Positions 21,754-33,592 are shown, numbered from the stretch's first letter. The stretch: 37,282 nucleotides of DNA from Hysterium pulicare CBS 123377 (GCA_000467715.1 AJFK01000419.1:1-37282), one strand, 5' to 3'. Made by a program: numbers and translations. The notes: generated from the letters alone by a model not told the origin.

Positions 21754-23399
21754 AGAATCTTGGTAATAGGGATGAGCAAATGGGACGAATTGCACAACCT
21801 GGTTTAGATGGTTTCGGAAACGGTCATATAGGAGGTATTGAAATTGGTATGAAAGCTGAGGTGTTTGGAAGATAAGTGCATAGCGTCGATTTTGATATGA
21901 CAAGTATAGACTGCCTCTTCAGGGAAAACGAATACGTACCAGTGGCGTAGGATAGAACCCAATACTTTCCTCCCTCTAGGAGATATCGAAGTCTAGACGG
22001 CAACTCCTCCAAAGTCTCCCTTCTTGTATATAGTAGCCTCCATCCTCTTCAATCCTTTGCCTTCTCCCCATCCCCCTAACGTCCGTCAAGATCTCTCGTC
22101 CGAGATTTTCATTCCTCAGCGACTCTGCAAACCATCCGCAATGCGTCCTCTCCTTCAATACACTGACTTTTTAATTCCCCAATTCCCTTTCAGGCTCATG
22201 AATTCATAATCATAATACCTCGAGTAATGGCACATGATGAGAAATGAAGTGTGGCGTGAATGAGGTTGGGAGAAAGCTGAAGGTGTTATTTAGGGTAGCT
22301 CTGGTCTAACCTGTTTTGACCTAACGTCCAACCGTCCCCATAGTCTCCAATACACGCTCAAACCGACCTCTTGAATCGCTGCTCAATTCTTCCTCCAATA
22401 ACATGATCGTGGCGGTGTCAACCCTATATTTCGTAGACGTCTAAAGGATGCCAAGGAGTGTTTGCTTATGCGTTTTCTCATTAGGTTTTTAAGCAAGCGT
22501 TCGCTTCGGGAAAATGATGGATGCTGAGACAAGGGGTGCCTTTTCATGCCCAGACATGCTTGATCGCCATGTGCCTGATCGACGACAAGGATCACGAGAG
22601 TCGAAGCGTGAAAGACTCAACGTCCTTTCTCACATTTTGATTTTGCAGACTTCAACAGTCAAATCCCACGAAAAGAATAATCCATTATGTTGATAGAAAC
22701 CCCTCATACTCTTCCTTGATGATATTTTCCGTTGCAGTACATGTCGCTTCGCTTCCACGTTCATGCGTTTTCTTTTCTATTCTATTCTATTGCGGGGGTC
22801 AAGGCAAGGCGAAACGTCAATGCATTAGCTACGTCCAAGATCCCCTCGATTACGCGCGAGGCTATAACATCTCTAACACCCCCGAACCAACGTTCGATCG
22901 ACGTCCCGTGGCGCTATCAGAAGCTTAGTCGTCTGTGAAAACCAGGACATCCTCTTATTACCAGGAGTTGTTGGGGAGGCGCTACCACCCGTAGTCCAGC
23001 GTATCCAGTGTATCAGATGAAGAAATGACGCGAGAGATTCGCAGTATGAAGGGATAGACGAGGCGTCTAGAATCAAACGTCAAGCTAAACGCCGCCCAGG
23101 GGATCGGTTCCCTTGCCGTCTAAGCCTGGTTGAGAGCCTGAGGAAATGGCATAAATATCCATGCAACCACGCCTCTCTCCTTTCTTCCATCCCACTCAAC
23201 TTTCCAGTTCCCAGTTCCCCTGCAGTCTTTACATATTTTCCATTTACATTCATTTCTTCTTTTACATATTTTTTTGCAAAGAGTCTGGTCACTCGTTTTC
23301 GATTCAGCATACATACATTCTTTTACCCAAAGCAAAAATCTATCACGACTCTACGAGACCTTTGTAAACCAACTCCCACCCACCACCACCACCACAAAA
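21754..23399. other. Intergenic region, no gene supported
   Basis: About 1.6 kb lie between the zinc transporter and the small secreted protein gene. Open frames are short and lack protein-like composition. The last 250 bp before 23400 are pyrimidine-rich, then CA-rich (repeated CCA triplets just before the ATG), consistent with the promoter and leader of the secreted-protein gene. A short TTCTA repeat occurs near 22774-22790. Confidence 0.55.
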
Positions 23400-23871
23400 A
23401 TGAAGACCTCCATCATCCTCACCGCCCTCCTTTCCACCCTCGCCCTCTCCGCCCCGCTCACCTCCCGCGCTGCAAACCTTCAAACCTTCACAGGCGCTCT
23501 AGCCGGCATCACCGCCACTCCCGTCACCGACTCCGGCAACGCCGACCGCCCCTTCGAAGTAAAAGGCGATACCTTCGTCAACTTGTCCGCTGCCATCCAG
23601 CGATCATGCGACCAGCAGTTCAACGCTTGTGCGAACTCGGCCAATGGGGGCAATAAGGCTATCAGCGTGTCGCAGTGCCAGAATCAGCAGAGTGAGTTTT
23701 GTAATACCTAAGCGGGAGGGTTTTTTGCTGATGTGTGATTTAGCTCAATGCAATGCTAATGCTTCAAATGCTGTTGCGGCCGCTCCCGCTCCTTCTGCGA
23801 CTGTGGCTGCGGCGGGGGGTGCTGTTGCTGTCGCTTCCTCTGCCCCGGCGGTATCTGCTTGTCCGGCGTAG
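23400..23871 (+). CDS. Small secreted cysteine-containing protein
   Basis: Exons 23400-23691 and 23744-23871 (52-nt intron, GTGAGT donor) encode about 139 residues. The N-terminus (MKTSIILTALLSTLALSAP) is a clear signal peptide. The mature part has a motif of the form RPFEVKGDTFVN followed by RSCDQQFNACANSAN and two further cysteines around the splice junction (SQCQNQQ, TQCNAN). The tail is low-complexity Ala/Val/Ser/Pro and ends SACPA. The RPFEVxGDTFVN ... RSCDxQxNAC pattern recurs, to my memory, in small secreted or cell-wall proteins of ascomycetes, but I cannot name a characterised member. No GPI signal is evident. A role as effector or wall protein is speculation. Confidence 0.82.
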
Positions 23872-24230
23872 ATCATAGGATAGGGTACTCGCCTGTGTTG
23901 GACGGAACGATGAGGGGACTCTGCAGAGGCTATTCGATTCAATTGGATGAGTCTAAGACAGATTAAACAGCCATTCATCCGAGAAGCACAAGAGCGAATA
24001 TGATTATGTGATGAATATTCCGTTAATGGAGTTGTGCAGCTGCGATCGTCATGCCGAATCGTCTACCACACAAGGACTGGATTTAAAGTTTTACTTTGTT
24101 TGCATTCCTATACACTTTGTGAAAAGGGAAGCAGCTAATTCATGATTGCATCTTACATTCATCCCACCCTTCTCAACCCCATTTCCCACTCCTCAAACAC
24201 CCATGCCATCTCAACTCCATTCCATCCACC
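23872..24230. other. Convergent intergenic region
   Basis: A short stretch lies between the 3' ends of the secreted-protein and sugar-transporter genes. It is AT-leaning in the middle and CT-rich towards 24230. No gene is seen. Confidence 0.6.
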
Positions 24231-26224
24231 CTAAACCTCCTCCTTAGCAACTCTCTCCTCATGACCCACCCCATCCGTCCCATTCAACCGCCCTCCATCC
24301 GGCTCCCTCGATTTCTCAGCCCTCAACTCCGGATTTGCATCCTCGAGCTTCTGCCTTACTTTCCCACTCATCTGCTCCAGCGGCGGCACAACATATTTGC
24401 TACTCTCCCAAGGCTTGACTCCCATTAAATACATGGTGTCGATCTCCTCGAGCGTGCGTCCCTTGCCTTCGATGACGAAGGCATAGACGAGGATCGCTGC
24501 GACGATGTTGCAGGCTGCGAAGACGTAGCCGTAGCGGAAGTCGATGTCGCCGGTTATGAAGGGAGTGAAGAATGCTAGGAGGCTAGTTTGTTGATGTCAG
24601 TGTTGATATCGTATTATGAGAATTGTGAAAGTTTTTTTTTGGGGGGAGGGGGCATACAAGTTCCAGAGCCAGTTGGAAGCGGTGGTCAGAGCCATGGCTT
24701 TGGCGCGATATCGCGACGGAAAAAGTTCACCACAGATCGTCCAGATCATGGGTCCCCAAGTCGTTGCGAAGCCGAAGATGAAGAAGCATGCGAAGACAAT
24801 CATAGCTTGGGATGCTTTCGGTGTGTTGGTAGGTGTCTCGCGGTCGAGGGCGAAATGTCCTACGGAGGCGAAGATCATGAAGCAGATGAACATCCAGATG
24901 GCGCCTGCGATTAAGGACTTGCGACGGCCATAGTGCTCGACAATGTAGAGACCGTAGAACGTTACGCCGAAGTTGATCCCGTTAAGGATCATTTGGGTTA
25001 CGAAGGAGTTGTTGATACCAGTGCCTTTAAATACGGTTACGCCATAGTAGAAGAAGTAATTGGCACTTGAATCGTGTTAGCAGTAGTAACGGATAGCCTT
25101 TGGAGTGTGGCTTACCCAGTCAATTGCTGGAACATTTGCAACCCCATTCCAATGGCAAGGCGATATGCCATTTTCGGAGCTTTCCACATTCTAAGCCATT
25201 CCTGAACGGCACTACCTTTCACGCTTTCCGCCTCAAGCTTTAAGCGAATCTCTTCAAGCTCAAGATGTACGGTGTAGTGGTTGTCGGATACGCCATAAAT
25301 CCTGGTCATGGTTCTCTTCGCTCTATCAGTCTTCCCGCGGCGGTAATCGAATCGTGGAGTTTCTGGGAATAATAGGATGCCGAAACCTAGGATAGCAGCA
25401 AAGACGAATGACAAGCCCATGGTAATCTGCCAGGAGGCTTTCTTGCCGGCTTGGTGACGTTCTGCTGCGTAATTGAAGACGGCAGCGAGGAAGATGCCAA
25501 ACGTGATCATCAATTGGTAAGTACTGATCAATGCACCTCGAATGTGCCTTGGGGCCGTCTCGGCTTGATACATAGGAACGAGGAGCGAGAGTGCACCGAC
25601 TCCAAAACCAGCGACGAAACGGCCCAACATGACTTGGTACCATTTGTCCGTAGATGCAATCTGCACAATCATGCCTACTGAAAAGATCATGCACCAGAAA
25701 ACGATGGAGAATTTACGTCCAATTCGATCGGCGATGGGGGCACCGAGGAGAGCGCCAATCAAAGTACCAATTGATAGCTGTTTGAGTTTAGCACGGTTTT
25801 GACGATATTCGGGAGTAGGACTGACCATGGCAACAATTAAACCCGAGCGAACATTGCTAAAGTAAGCGGTACCGTCCGCTTGGCGCTGCCCGAAGCGATT
25901 CAAGAAATCTTCCATGCCGAGGAAGCCAGAGATTTGGCCTGTATCATATCTTGAAGGTTGAACTGTTAGATTGCGACGACATCAATAGTGGAGGGCATAC
26001 CCAAAAATGAAACCACCTGTAATCTGTAAGCTTTGTGCACGTTACAAAGAATTTAAGAGAGTAGTACCCATTGAGACGAGAACGCCCATGCTGATCGATG
26101 CCCAGGTGATTCGTGGCAGCGGGGCATCATCGTAGCCTTCATGTTTTCGTTCGACAATACGAGAAGTATCCTCCACACCATTGCGACGTGCTCTCCGCCC
26201 GGCGAGTGGGTTGGAGAACTTCAT
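24231..26224 (-). CDS. MFS sugar (hexose-type) transporter
   Basis: Six exons in coding order: 26224-26068, 26017-26002, 25949-25826, 25777-25116, 25065-24658, 24582-24231, encoding about 572 residues. The splices restore the family sequence MGGFIFGYDTGQISGF, LIVAM-LSIGTLIGALLG, QQLTG-ANYFFYYG and NWLWN-FLLAFFTPF. Other hallmarks are ADRIGRK, GRFVAGFGVGALSLLVPMYQ with AETAPRHIRG, FPETPR in the central loop, YGRRK and the GRTLEEID C-terminal motif. These mark a 12-helix plasma-membrane monosaccharide transporter; the GYDTGQISGF start resembles fungal hexose carriers. Substrate and affinity cannot be read from sequence. Exon 2 is a 16-nt microexon, and intron 3 (48 nt) is in frame with no stop. 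Three SYGGRG-type sites lie about 280 bp upstream. Confidence 0.93.
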
Positions 26225-27674
26225 CTTGTTGGAGAGAAGCGCAGTAAGGTCTGATAAGATTAGTCTTTGTGTGGGCAGCGAAGACGAAACCAAGGGCCCG
26301 GATACCAGGTGAAGTTTATATGGGTATCCTACGTAGCACTACGCCGGAATCTTTCTGCAATCGGACTAGAAACCTGAAAAGCCGGCAGGCCACGAGATTT
26401 GCTTACACGAACGGTATGAACGGAACACTGCGGATGAAACCAGTCGTATTCACATGGACGGGAGGTCACGCGCAGAACATGGATTAGAAAGTACCATTCC
26501 GGGGCGATCGTGGGGCGGAGAATTATGACAGGACGAAAAGGTTGTCCGACAGCCTCTTACGTCGTCGGTGAGCATACCGGGAAAAACGAAATCTGTAAAT
26601 TACGGATGGTAAGGTGTGAAAACAAAGAAGTGTGGGAATGCGAGCCGCATTTGGCTCGGAGATAACTCAAAAGTCAAGACTGGGGGAATAATTCGAACCA
26701 AGCAACAAAGACCAGCGAACGCTGGGAACTTCTGTATGACGTCATCACCTCGGATTCATGCGGTGGAGCTTGGCATTGCCGTCGTTACACCTGATTGAGC
26801 CGTGTAGATTCCGCCGACTTCCGAGACAACACGATTGAAGTAATCAAGCTTCAAAGAGCCATGCAGTCATGTTCAGCCTTACTCAGCCAGAAAGTTGATG
26901 ATCCCTGGCGCTTCGAAGTCCAACATCTTCTTTCACGATTATGAGAGCGAGTAAGAAACACGCTTTCAAAGCCGCTGCATATCTCGGAGGTACCAGCCTA
27001 ACTGTCAGTATCGCTTAACATCGGTGAGGACCGGTGAGAATTGGGATAAACTGACAAGGTAACCAACAACACTTTGCCTAAGTTGAGTTCGCACAGCATG
27101 GTGGTGAGACGGTGGAGTGAGATGATGAAGTCGTAGGAGTAGAAAACATGACTAAATACGCTAGTCCTAACACGAGTACTTTCTATTCACATTCATTCAC
27201 GTGCTTTCGCGACTCTTTCTTATCGATAGAGCATCCTTGAAAAGCATTGTTACTCAATATCCCTTACAAACATTCCATACTACGAACGATAAACTTCAAA
27301 CTACGACGATGATCGCGTTCTGGCCGACGTTAAGATCTATCCCGCCCATCGACTCAACCCGCGGGATTGTGATGAGGAAAAGCAAGCATAGGAAGCTCCA
27401 GAGTTTAAACAGGCCTGATACATTCGCATTCCATAAAAGTATCCATTCAAAAACATGGTCGTCGTAGCAGCAGCAGGTGGTACATGGGGATTGTAAACCC
27501 CGTGTTGAACCGGCTGTGTCCACTAGTCAAGCCCATGAGCGTGGAAGTGCACATCAAAAGATTCTGGTCGGAGGGTTACTTATGGGACTCAAAGATTCTA
27601 ACTCTAGGAGTTATTTGACGAGATTATGTGACATGGATCCAACTGAAAAGCAAGTTCGTATTTGACATCTTGGC
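26225..27674. other. Intergenic region upstream of the sugar transporter
   Basis: About 1.45 kb lie between the sugar transporter start and the Kelch gene stop. The proximal part should hold the transporter promoter, including the SYGGRG cluster at 26499-26520. Open frames such as 27201-27467 (+) and its antisense partner are short and not protein-like enough to call. Confidence 0.5.
26499..26520 (+). promoter_or_regulatory. Cluster of CreA/Mig1-type SYGGRG motifs
   Basis: CCGGGG (26499-26504), GTGGGG (26510-26515) and GCGGAG (26515-26520) fall within 22 bp, about 280 bp upstream of the sugar-transporter ATG. The fungal glucose repressor CreA recognises SYGGRG, and closely spaced pairs are the functional arrangement in known promoters. 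The motif is degenerate, so this is a candidate only. Confidence 0.35.
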
Positions 27675-29526
27675 CTACTCCATCTCGAAAGTCCGCGCAT
27701 GTTGATGCATCTCGTATCTTGGCGCTGGCTCATGTCGGTGCACCTGCTCCCCTTGAAACTCCCTCGAATTCTTATCCGGAATCTCGTATAGCGGATGCTG
27801 TTCGTGAGCTGAATGCATGGCAGATTGACTCGACAGTTCGGCTCGGGCGCTTGAGCGCTTTCGCCGTAAGAGGAAGAAGGCGATGCCTGCGATGATGGCG
27901 AGAACAGCAAGTCCGCCAACAATACCTCCAGCAATCGCGCCCGCGTGGTTCTCGTGTATGGAGCTGGAAGAATGACCTCCATAGGCTGTAGAATTTGAGA
28001 AGAGAAGTGCTACGTCAGAACTGTTAAATCTTGTAGTATTCCTGCGTTGTTGTAAGTGACATAAGCATGATTCGAGCCCAAAGACCAGGTAATCGCAACT
28101 TACCCTTTCGCGTATATTTCCTTGATGATAGAGGACTGGCTGTATGGACCAGGCTTTGACGAATAATGGTCAGACCACCATAAAGTTTCCATATTGAACA
28201 CTGCTAGGCCTTGCGTCCACGGATCCTGATCATCGAACACAGCAATGTATGCCGTGCTATCAGCTGTGCTATCTGAAGCAAGACCACCGATGGTCATGAT
28301 TTGATTACCTCCAATGGGATGACACGTTACTGTATGTCGAGCACTACTTGGAGTATATTTGACGTTGATCCACTCAAAGGCCGGGAGTGAGAGTACAAAG
28401 ATTTCATCGTATGCACGGTTTGCAGCTGTATTGACACCGCCCCAACCCCCGTACATGAATCTATTAACCCTTGAGTACAGTTGTAAGTATCGCTCTAACA
28501 GGGCAACTCACATTTCAAAAGAGCCTTCACCAGATGCAATACCAGCAATACAATGAGCTTTCCGTGCTTTTGGAATGTCGCCCGTAGCAGCCTGGGTGTA
28601 CCACTTCTGCTTCGACGGATCATAGATCGAAACGGTGTCCATGGGGAGCATATTTAGATTGGCGTCTTCTCCACCGATGACCACAAAGATACCCTCCGGA
28701 CCGATATCAGGGACGTAAACCATGGCACCCATATGGATTCCAGAGCCAAATTGGGAGCCAGTGGTGGTCAGATTGACTAGGGTTCGTGACGTAAAATCGA
28801 ATTCGAGCATCCCACCTATCGCAGGTACTTGATCATCCGTAATGTTTGGGGCAGAAGCGCCACCGAGAACGTATCCTTTTCCGCCACCGTAAGCTATCAA
28901 TCCAGAGCACGGGCGAATGATGCTCTCCCAAAGGGCATCGGTTGAGGCGACGGTTGTGTTAAAACCATCATTGTTGGCACCCTCTGGTCTATATTGCCAG
29001 ATCCCTGGGGGATAAGGAGGAAGCCCACCCCCGCTGCTGTTGTTGATGTAAGAAGCTCTGCCTGCGAATCCGGAATAGAGCGTATCCCGCGTGTCGTCAT
29101 ACCAAAGACCTGCCTTAATCAGATCTGGCACGTCTGATGGTTTTGGTATTGAATGAACGGTCACTGTTGAATTGGTCCAGTCCTGGGAAAGGTCTATAGC
29201 CTCTAAAGTAGTCGCTAATTCTCACATTAGTCTTGATTTATTCCTATTAAGCAGATAGGGGGGTGTTGACATACAGTACCTATACTGCGTTGATCCATTG
29301 CTTGCCTTGTATGATACCTCGCCACCGTCGATATAGACCCACCCGTTCGCAACGGTAGCTGAGTGATGTTAGGACACTATCTTCACTGATATGTGCAAGA
29401 ATACTTACAGCCATGAAAACCGCGACGGACAAAAGTATCATGCGTCAGCGCTCCATCCGCTCCTAATTGACCACTGCACAGCTGAGCGACTGAGAAAATA
29501 AATACAAACACCGGAAGGAACAACAT
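27675..29526 (-). CDS. Kelch-repeat protein with signal peptide and C-terminal TM helix
   Basis: Five exons in coding order: 29526-29409, 29358-29275, 29214-28512, 28460-28104, 28041-27675, encoding about 542 residues. The N-terminus (MLFLPVFVFIFSVAQLCSG) is a signal peptide. Kelch-like blades follow, with typical repeats such as GWVYIDGGE, LIAYGGGKGYVLGG, GIFVVIGGED, FEIFMYGGW and IMTIGG. Near residues 456-479 is a single Gly/Ala-rich transmembrane helix (AIAGGIVGGLAVLAIIAG) followed by RRKR, then a ~60-residue cytoplasmic tail. The layout suggests a beta-propeller exposed outside the cell or in the secretory lumen. This is a common but poorly characterised class in filamentous ascomycetes, with no assigned function. 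Intron 2 was placed with its donor at GTATGT (29274) because the earlier GT breaks the frame. Confidence 0.87.
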
Positions 29527-31273
29527 GATGGCAGCAGACTGCCTGAATGACGAGGAAAGAGAAGGAGGGGAGGTCTAATACCTAGAATTTGGATCTGGTT
29601 CAGTGATGGACCGTGACTAGCTATCGACTTTGGCCTCTCAGCTATCAGCGTCCAACAGCAAGGGGCAAAGTGCGAATTGCAATTTCGTCCCCTCACCACC
29701 ATTCGTAGAACTAGGTAGACGGTCCAACAAAATCAACCGTTAAGCGCCACAATGCATCTGGAAGCTATCCGTGTGCGTTGGTGGCTTTGACAGCGAGTTG
29801 ATCTTACCCAAGTCGTTCAGAAGCAGGGGTTGACAAGCGGTGGGGGCCTCCCGAGATACCAGTGCAATTAGTCGTCTAAAATGCAAATAATAGGCATTTC
29901 CCCGGCCGAGCCAAGGCCTATAGAATTGCGGCTACATGGCAAAATTACTGCAGAGACCGTCTCAACCTTCAGGATTGTAGATAGACTGGACAAGCGCAAG
30001 GATCGAAACGAGTATCAAGCAATGGGTCGTGTCTTCCGGTACATAATTTGTAGTTGATAGCATCTAGAGTTACACATGTGGTACTGGGGCGTTTGAAAGA
30101 ATACCGCCGATGTGTGATCTACCGGAGAATGTACATCTGTGAGAAAGTCGTGACACTTCTCGAGAGTGCGAAATAGTATAAGCGACGGGAGGACGTTAAG
30201 CTTTGGCTGACTCCAATCTACACAATGGCTGAGGGCGGCTGAGGACTATGCAGTTAGAAGAAGCTAGACTTTAAGCATTATCAAAAGAAAGCTTAGCGTG
30301 TAAGATGCTTTGCGATGAGCGAGGTAGGGCTGCTACCCTCATCATCTAGATCCAGATGCATGATTGGCCATAATTATCGTGGGGGCGAGAATGAATGATA
30401 CTTGAGGCTGGAACCTCTTGAAAATATATCTCTTAGTCGAAGTCTCGCCTCCAGGGCCTGCAAGGCCTCCCAGCGAAACAAGGAGCTGGGGATGAAACAT
30501 CTCTCTCAACTCAAGTTGACCGCTCTGTTGTTAAAGCCCAAACTCTGCCTGTTTTTTGAGTCTTTGACGGTAGCAAGACTCCTGGTCCTTCCCAGACACG
30601 GGACATTGTAGGTATCCCACGGCTGGAGACTCTTCGCAGACCCAAAGTACATATGTAGATGCGCATGAGTCGCCAGTGAGCAGGTGGTCTGGCTTCTCAC
30701 TCGCCTTTTGCTGCTTTCAATTTGGTGGGCTTGAAGATCTCGCCTCCTCAAACATCGCATTCATTAATGGTCGATTTGAAAGATTTTTCAGTGGCTGTTA
30801 AAACAAGTGAATAGTCGGTTGTGGCGTCGATGTAAATTCGCCTCGGGTTCGGGTTTGTATGCAAGCTTAGCATGTCTTGCGATTGGCTGACGGCCTTGGA
30901 GCGCGAAGGCTACATCTCAACGTCCGGTGCCGCTGTCTTAAATACTCGCAAGAAAGCCTCGAGGTCAGATGTGGAGGTGATGAAAGAGAGCAGCAAAACT
31001 GGAAGAATGTGAATTGTAAACTTCCCGACGATCACACGGATTACCTAACCCAGATTACGCTCTAACTTGATTCGGAGCTTACCATGCTCAATGCACACCA
31101 CCATCTGCTCTTACTTTGAATCTGATTCAAGCTTTACAAGAATCAGCTCGACAGCCCCATATCATTGTGATGGGCTGCCAGTCTATTCAATACTTTTAAT
31201 CATTGGATTCTGATAATCAAAAAACCCCCTCTATCACGACTCTAATCCTAGCCGCATCACCACATCCTTCACA
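29527..31273. other. Intergenic region between Kelch and cupin genes
   Basis: About 1.75 kb between divergent genes holds no supported coding frame. A 15-bp palindrome (TTGAATC T GATTCAA, 31116-31130) and an imperfect inverted repeat CAGCCCCAT...ATGGGCTG (31152-31177) lie 100-160 bp upstream of the cupin start. No RNA gene is recognised. Confidence 0.5.
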
Positions 31274-31720
31274 ATGCACACCGCCCAAGAACTAATAACC
31301 CGCCTAAACCTCTCCCCTCATCCCGAAAAAGGCCACTACATCCAAACCTTCGAAGACACCCCATCATCTTCCGGCCGCTCCCACAGCACAGCAATCTACT
31401 ATCTCCTCGAGCGCGGCGAAGTCTCGCACTGGCACCGCGTCGACGCCATCGAAATATGGCACTACTACGCCGGCGCTCCGCTCAGATTGTCTTTATCACA
31501 GAATGATGGTAAGCCTGTGAGAAATCAAGTGCTTGGACCGGACGTTTTCGGGGATCAGGCGCCGCAGGTGGTTGTGAAGAAGGGGGAGTGGCAGAGGGCG
31601 GAGAGTTTGGGGGAGTGGACGTTGGTTGGGTGTACTGTGGCGCCGGGGTTCCGGTTTGAGGGGTTTGAGATGGCGGAGGAGGGGTGGGAACCAAGTCAAT
31701 CTAAGGGATCGGGTTCTTGA
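31274..31720 (+). CDS. Cupin_5 / DUF985 family protein
   Basis: A single exon encodes 148 residues. It covers the full DUF985 cupin: an N-terminal ELITRLNLSPHPEKGHY, the STAIYYLLERGEVSHWHRVD metal-site-like strand, AIEIWHYYAGAPLRL, LGPDVFGDQAPQVVV and the closing LVGCTVAPGFRFEGFEMAE. The fold is an RmlC-like beta-barrel. The family is cytosolic and widespread in bacteria and fungi, and its enzymatic role is not established. The start is in a normal fungal context (TTCACAATGC). A short Ser/Gly-rich tail follows the domain. It is convergent with the amino-acid permease, 271 bp apart. Confidence 0.93.
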   Translation: MHTAQELITRLNLSPHPEKGHYIQTFEDTPSSSGRSHSTAIYYLLERGEVSHWHRVDAIEIWHYYAGAPLRLSLSQNDGKPVRNQVLGPDVFGDQAPQVVVKKGEWQRAESLGEWTLVGCTVAPGFRFEGFEMAEEGWEPSQSKGSGS

Positions 31721-31991
31721 AAGTTTTGGTTGTTGGGACGCGAGTATTATGGACTATCTCTGGGTGTCAAATAGTCAGGGGTACATGGCTAGTATATCTG
31801 TTTTGATCTCAACATCAAGGGTAATCGTGTTCTGGACGTCATTGGCGCCTCTACTTCTAGAACTTTTGACTCTATTTACATGATATTGTCTTCTAGATGT
31901 CAACTATTCTCGTCCCTCGCCATGACATTATAGATTGCACTGATGTCCTTGCTCATACTGAGCCAAATAGCGTAATCATCACTGTACAACC

Positions 31992-33592
31992 TCAGCAACT
32001 AAACGGACTGGCTACACTCCCGCTTTGATAAGCGGCCACTATTCCCTTAATCGTCACATACGTTCCAGCCACGCAGATAAACCCACCTGCAAGGAACGTT
32101 GCGGCAGCCAATGAAGACTGAAACCATTTCCTCTTCCAAGTTCTTACCCCATCACCGTCATGATAACTATCATGAAGCCAGAAGGCACCCGCAATCCCAT
32201 ACGTATACCAACTCGCGAAAAGACTCGCCGCGATACCAATCAGATAGCTGAAAATCGGTACGCCGACCGCGAGAACGAAAGCAATAGCGTTCATAATGAC
32301 GATGAGAACGGTCCATGTGGACCAGCCGAGAACAGAGTGAGAGTGTATATGACGGCTGTTTCGAAAGAAGCGGACGAAGAGGAGTTTCGACGCCGTGTGC
32401 GCATACAAGCTTCCCGCAATGAGGAAGTTCGGGATAGCGATGCCGTACGCGGCTTTCTGCCATTTGGGAGACAGACTACTGAAGGCGGGGCTGATAACGT
32501 CATCCCCCAAGTACACGTACATGACGACGGCGAAGACGGCGTAGAAAGTGGTGGCGAAGCCTTGGAGGGTGTAGGCTGCTTTCATTGCGTCTTGCGGTCT
32601 CTTCATTTCCGAGACGAGAATGAAGAACATGAAGTGGCCGGCATAGGCGAAAACGGGGTTCGTGATGCTGAAGAAGGCGTCGTAGAAAGAAGAGCTTTTG
32701 GCAGCGCTGATGGTGCGGGAAGGGGTGGGATGGATCCCTGCACCTACCATACCGACGATGCCCGCTACCATGATAGATATGACGCTGGGGACACTGATCC
32801 AGGAAAGGCGATCGAGCGTTCTCGGAAAACTGAAAAGGAGCGTTGGGATTGCGAAGATGCCTGTATACAGCATCAAGCACAATTTGTTATCGCTTAGGCT
32901 TGCGAGGGCAATTTGGCCGGCCAGCAATTGGCCTCCAGTCGCGAAGATAGCAAAGACGATAGTACCGAAAGCGAGGAGTTCGCGGCCGAAGGGACCGAAA
33001 AGGATCATGCCTGCGTCTCCCATGTTGTGGACTTCGGGGTGACGCAGCTTGAACTGGACCAGAAGGTAGGAGGTGTACGTTGCGAATACTCCGAGAAAGA
33101 TGATAAGAATGAGACCGGGGACGATACCGACAACGGCGAGGGAGGAAGGTAGGGAAAGCATGCCATTTGAAACGATTTCAGCGATCATGAGTACGGAGAC
33201 AAGTTGCCATGACAGGGTTTTGTATTTGATCTGGTAGTGGTTAGGGTGATGAGCTTGTATTGGTAGATGGGTTGAATAAGTGATGATAAGCTCTGGTGGA
33301 AGTTATAGTAAGGGTGAGAAGATAGGGGATTGCTGAAACTCAATTGCCGTGCAGCTATCATTCATAACAATCTACAGCTTGGCTGTCAAAAGCATGAAAT
33401 CACCCAAGACAACAAGACAGACGAAATGGCTTCAACGGTATGCCCAATGTGACAGTTTGAAAGCGAACCCACCTGATGTCCTTCCTCGTGTCCGAAGACA
33501 TCCACATCATGATAAGCAACTGGTGCTCCATCCACAAATCTGTCATCTGGGGAATGATACAGAGGCGACCCATGTTCAACTTCCTTCTCCAT
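31992..33592 (-). CDS. AAAP-family amino acid permease (Aa_trans)
   Basis: Exons 33592-33473 and 33230-31992 encode about 452 residues. The splice joins GHEEGHQ to IKYKTLSWQLVSVLMIAEIV, the usual fungal AAAP entry to helix 1; without exon 1 the protein would lack the cytoplasmic N-terminus. About eleven hydrophobic helices follow, with family motifs SNGMLSLPSSLAVVGIVPG, HPEVHNMGDAG and a long loop before NPVFAYAGHFMFF. It resembles the group that includes the Neurospora neutral/aromatic permease MTR, but the substrate is not determined by sequence. The intron is 242 nt, longer than most here; I found no alternative exon in it. Confidence 0.9.

Noticed and set aside
27201-27467. Plus-strand 88-codon frame with an A/C-rich leader before an internal ATG
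   Set aside because: Composition is not protein-like, there is no domain, and both strands are open here, so the choice is arbitrary.
32160-32897. 245-codon plus-strand ORF antisense to the amino acid permease
   Set aside because: It is very charged and has no family features. It lies wholly opposite a well-supported permease exon, so it is a shadow of codon bias.
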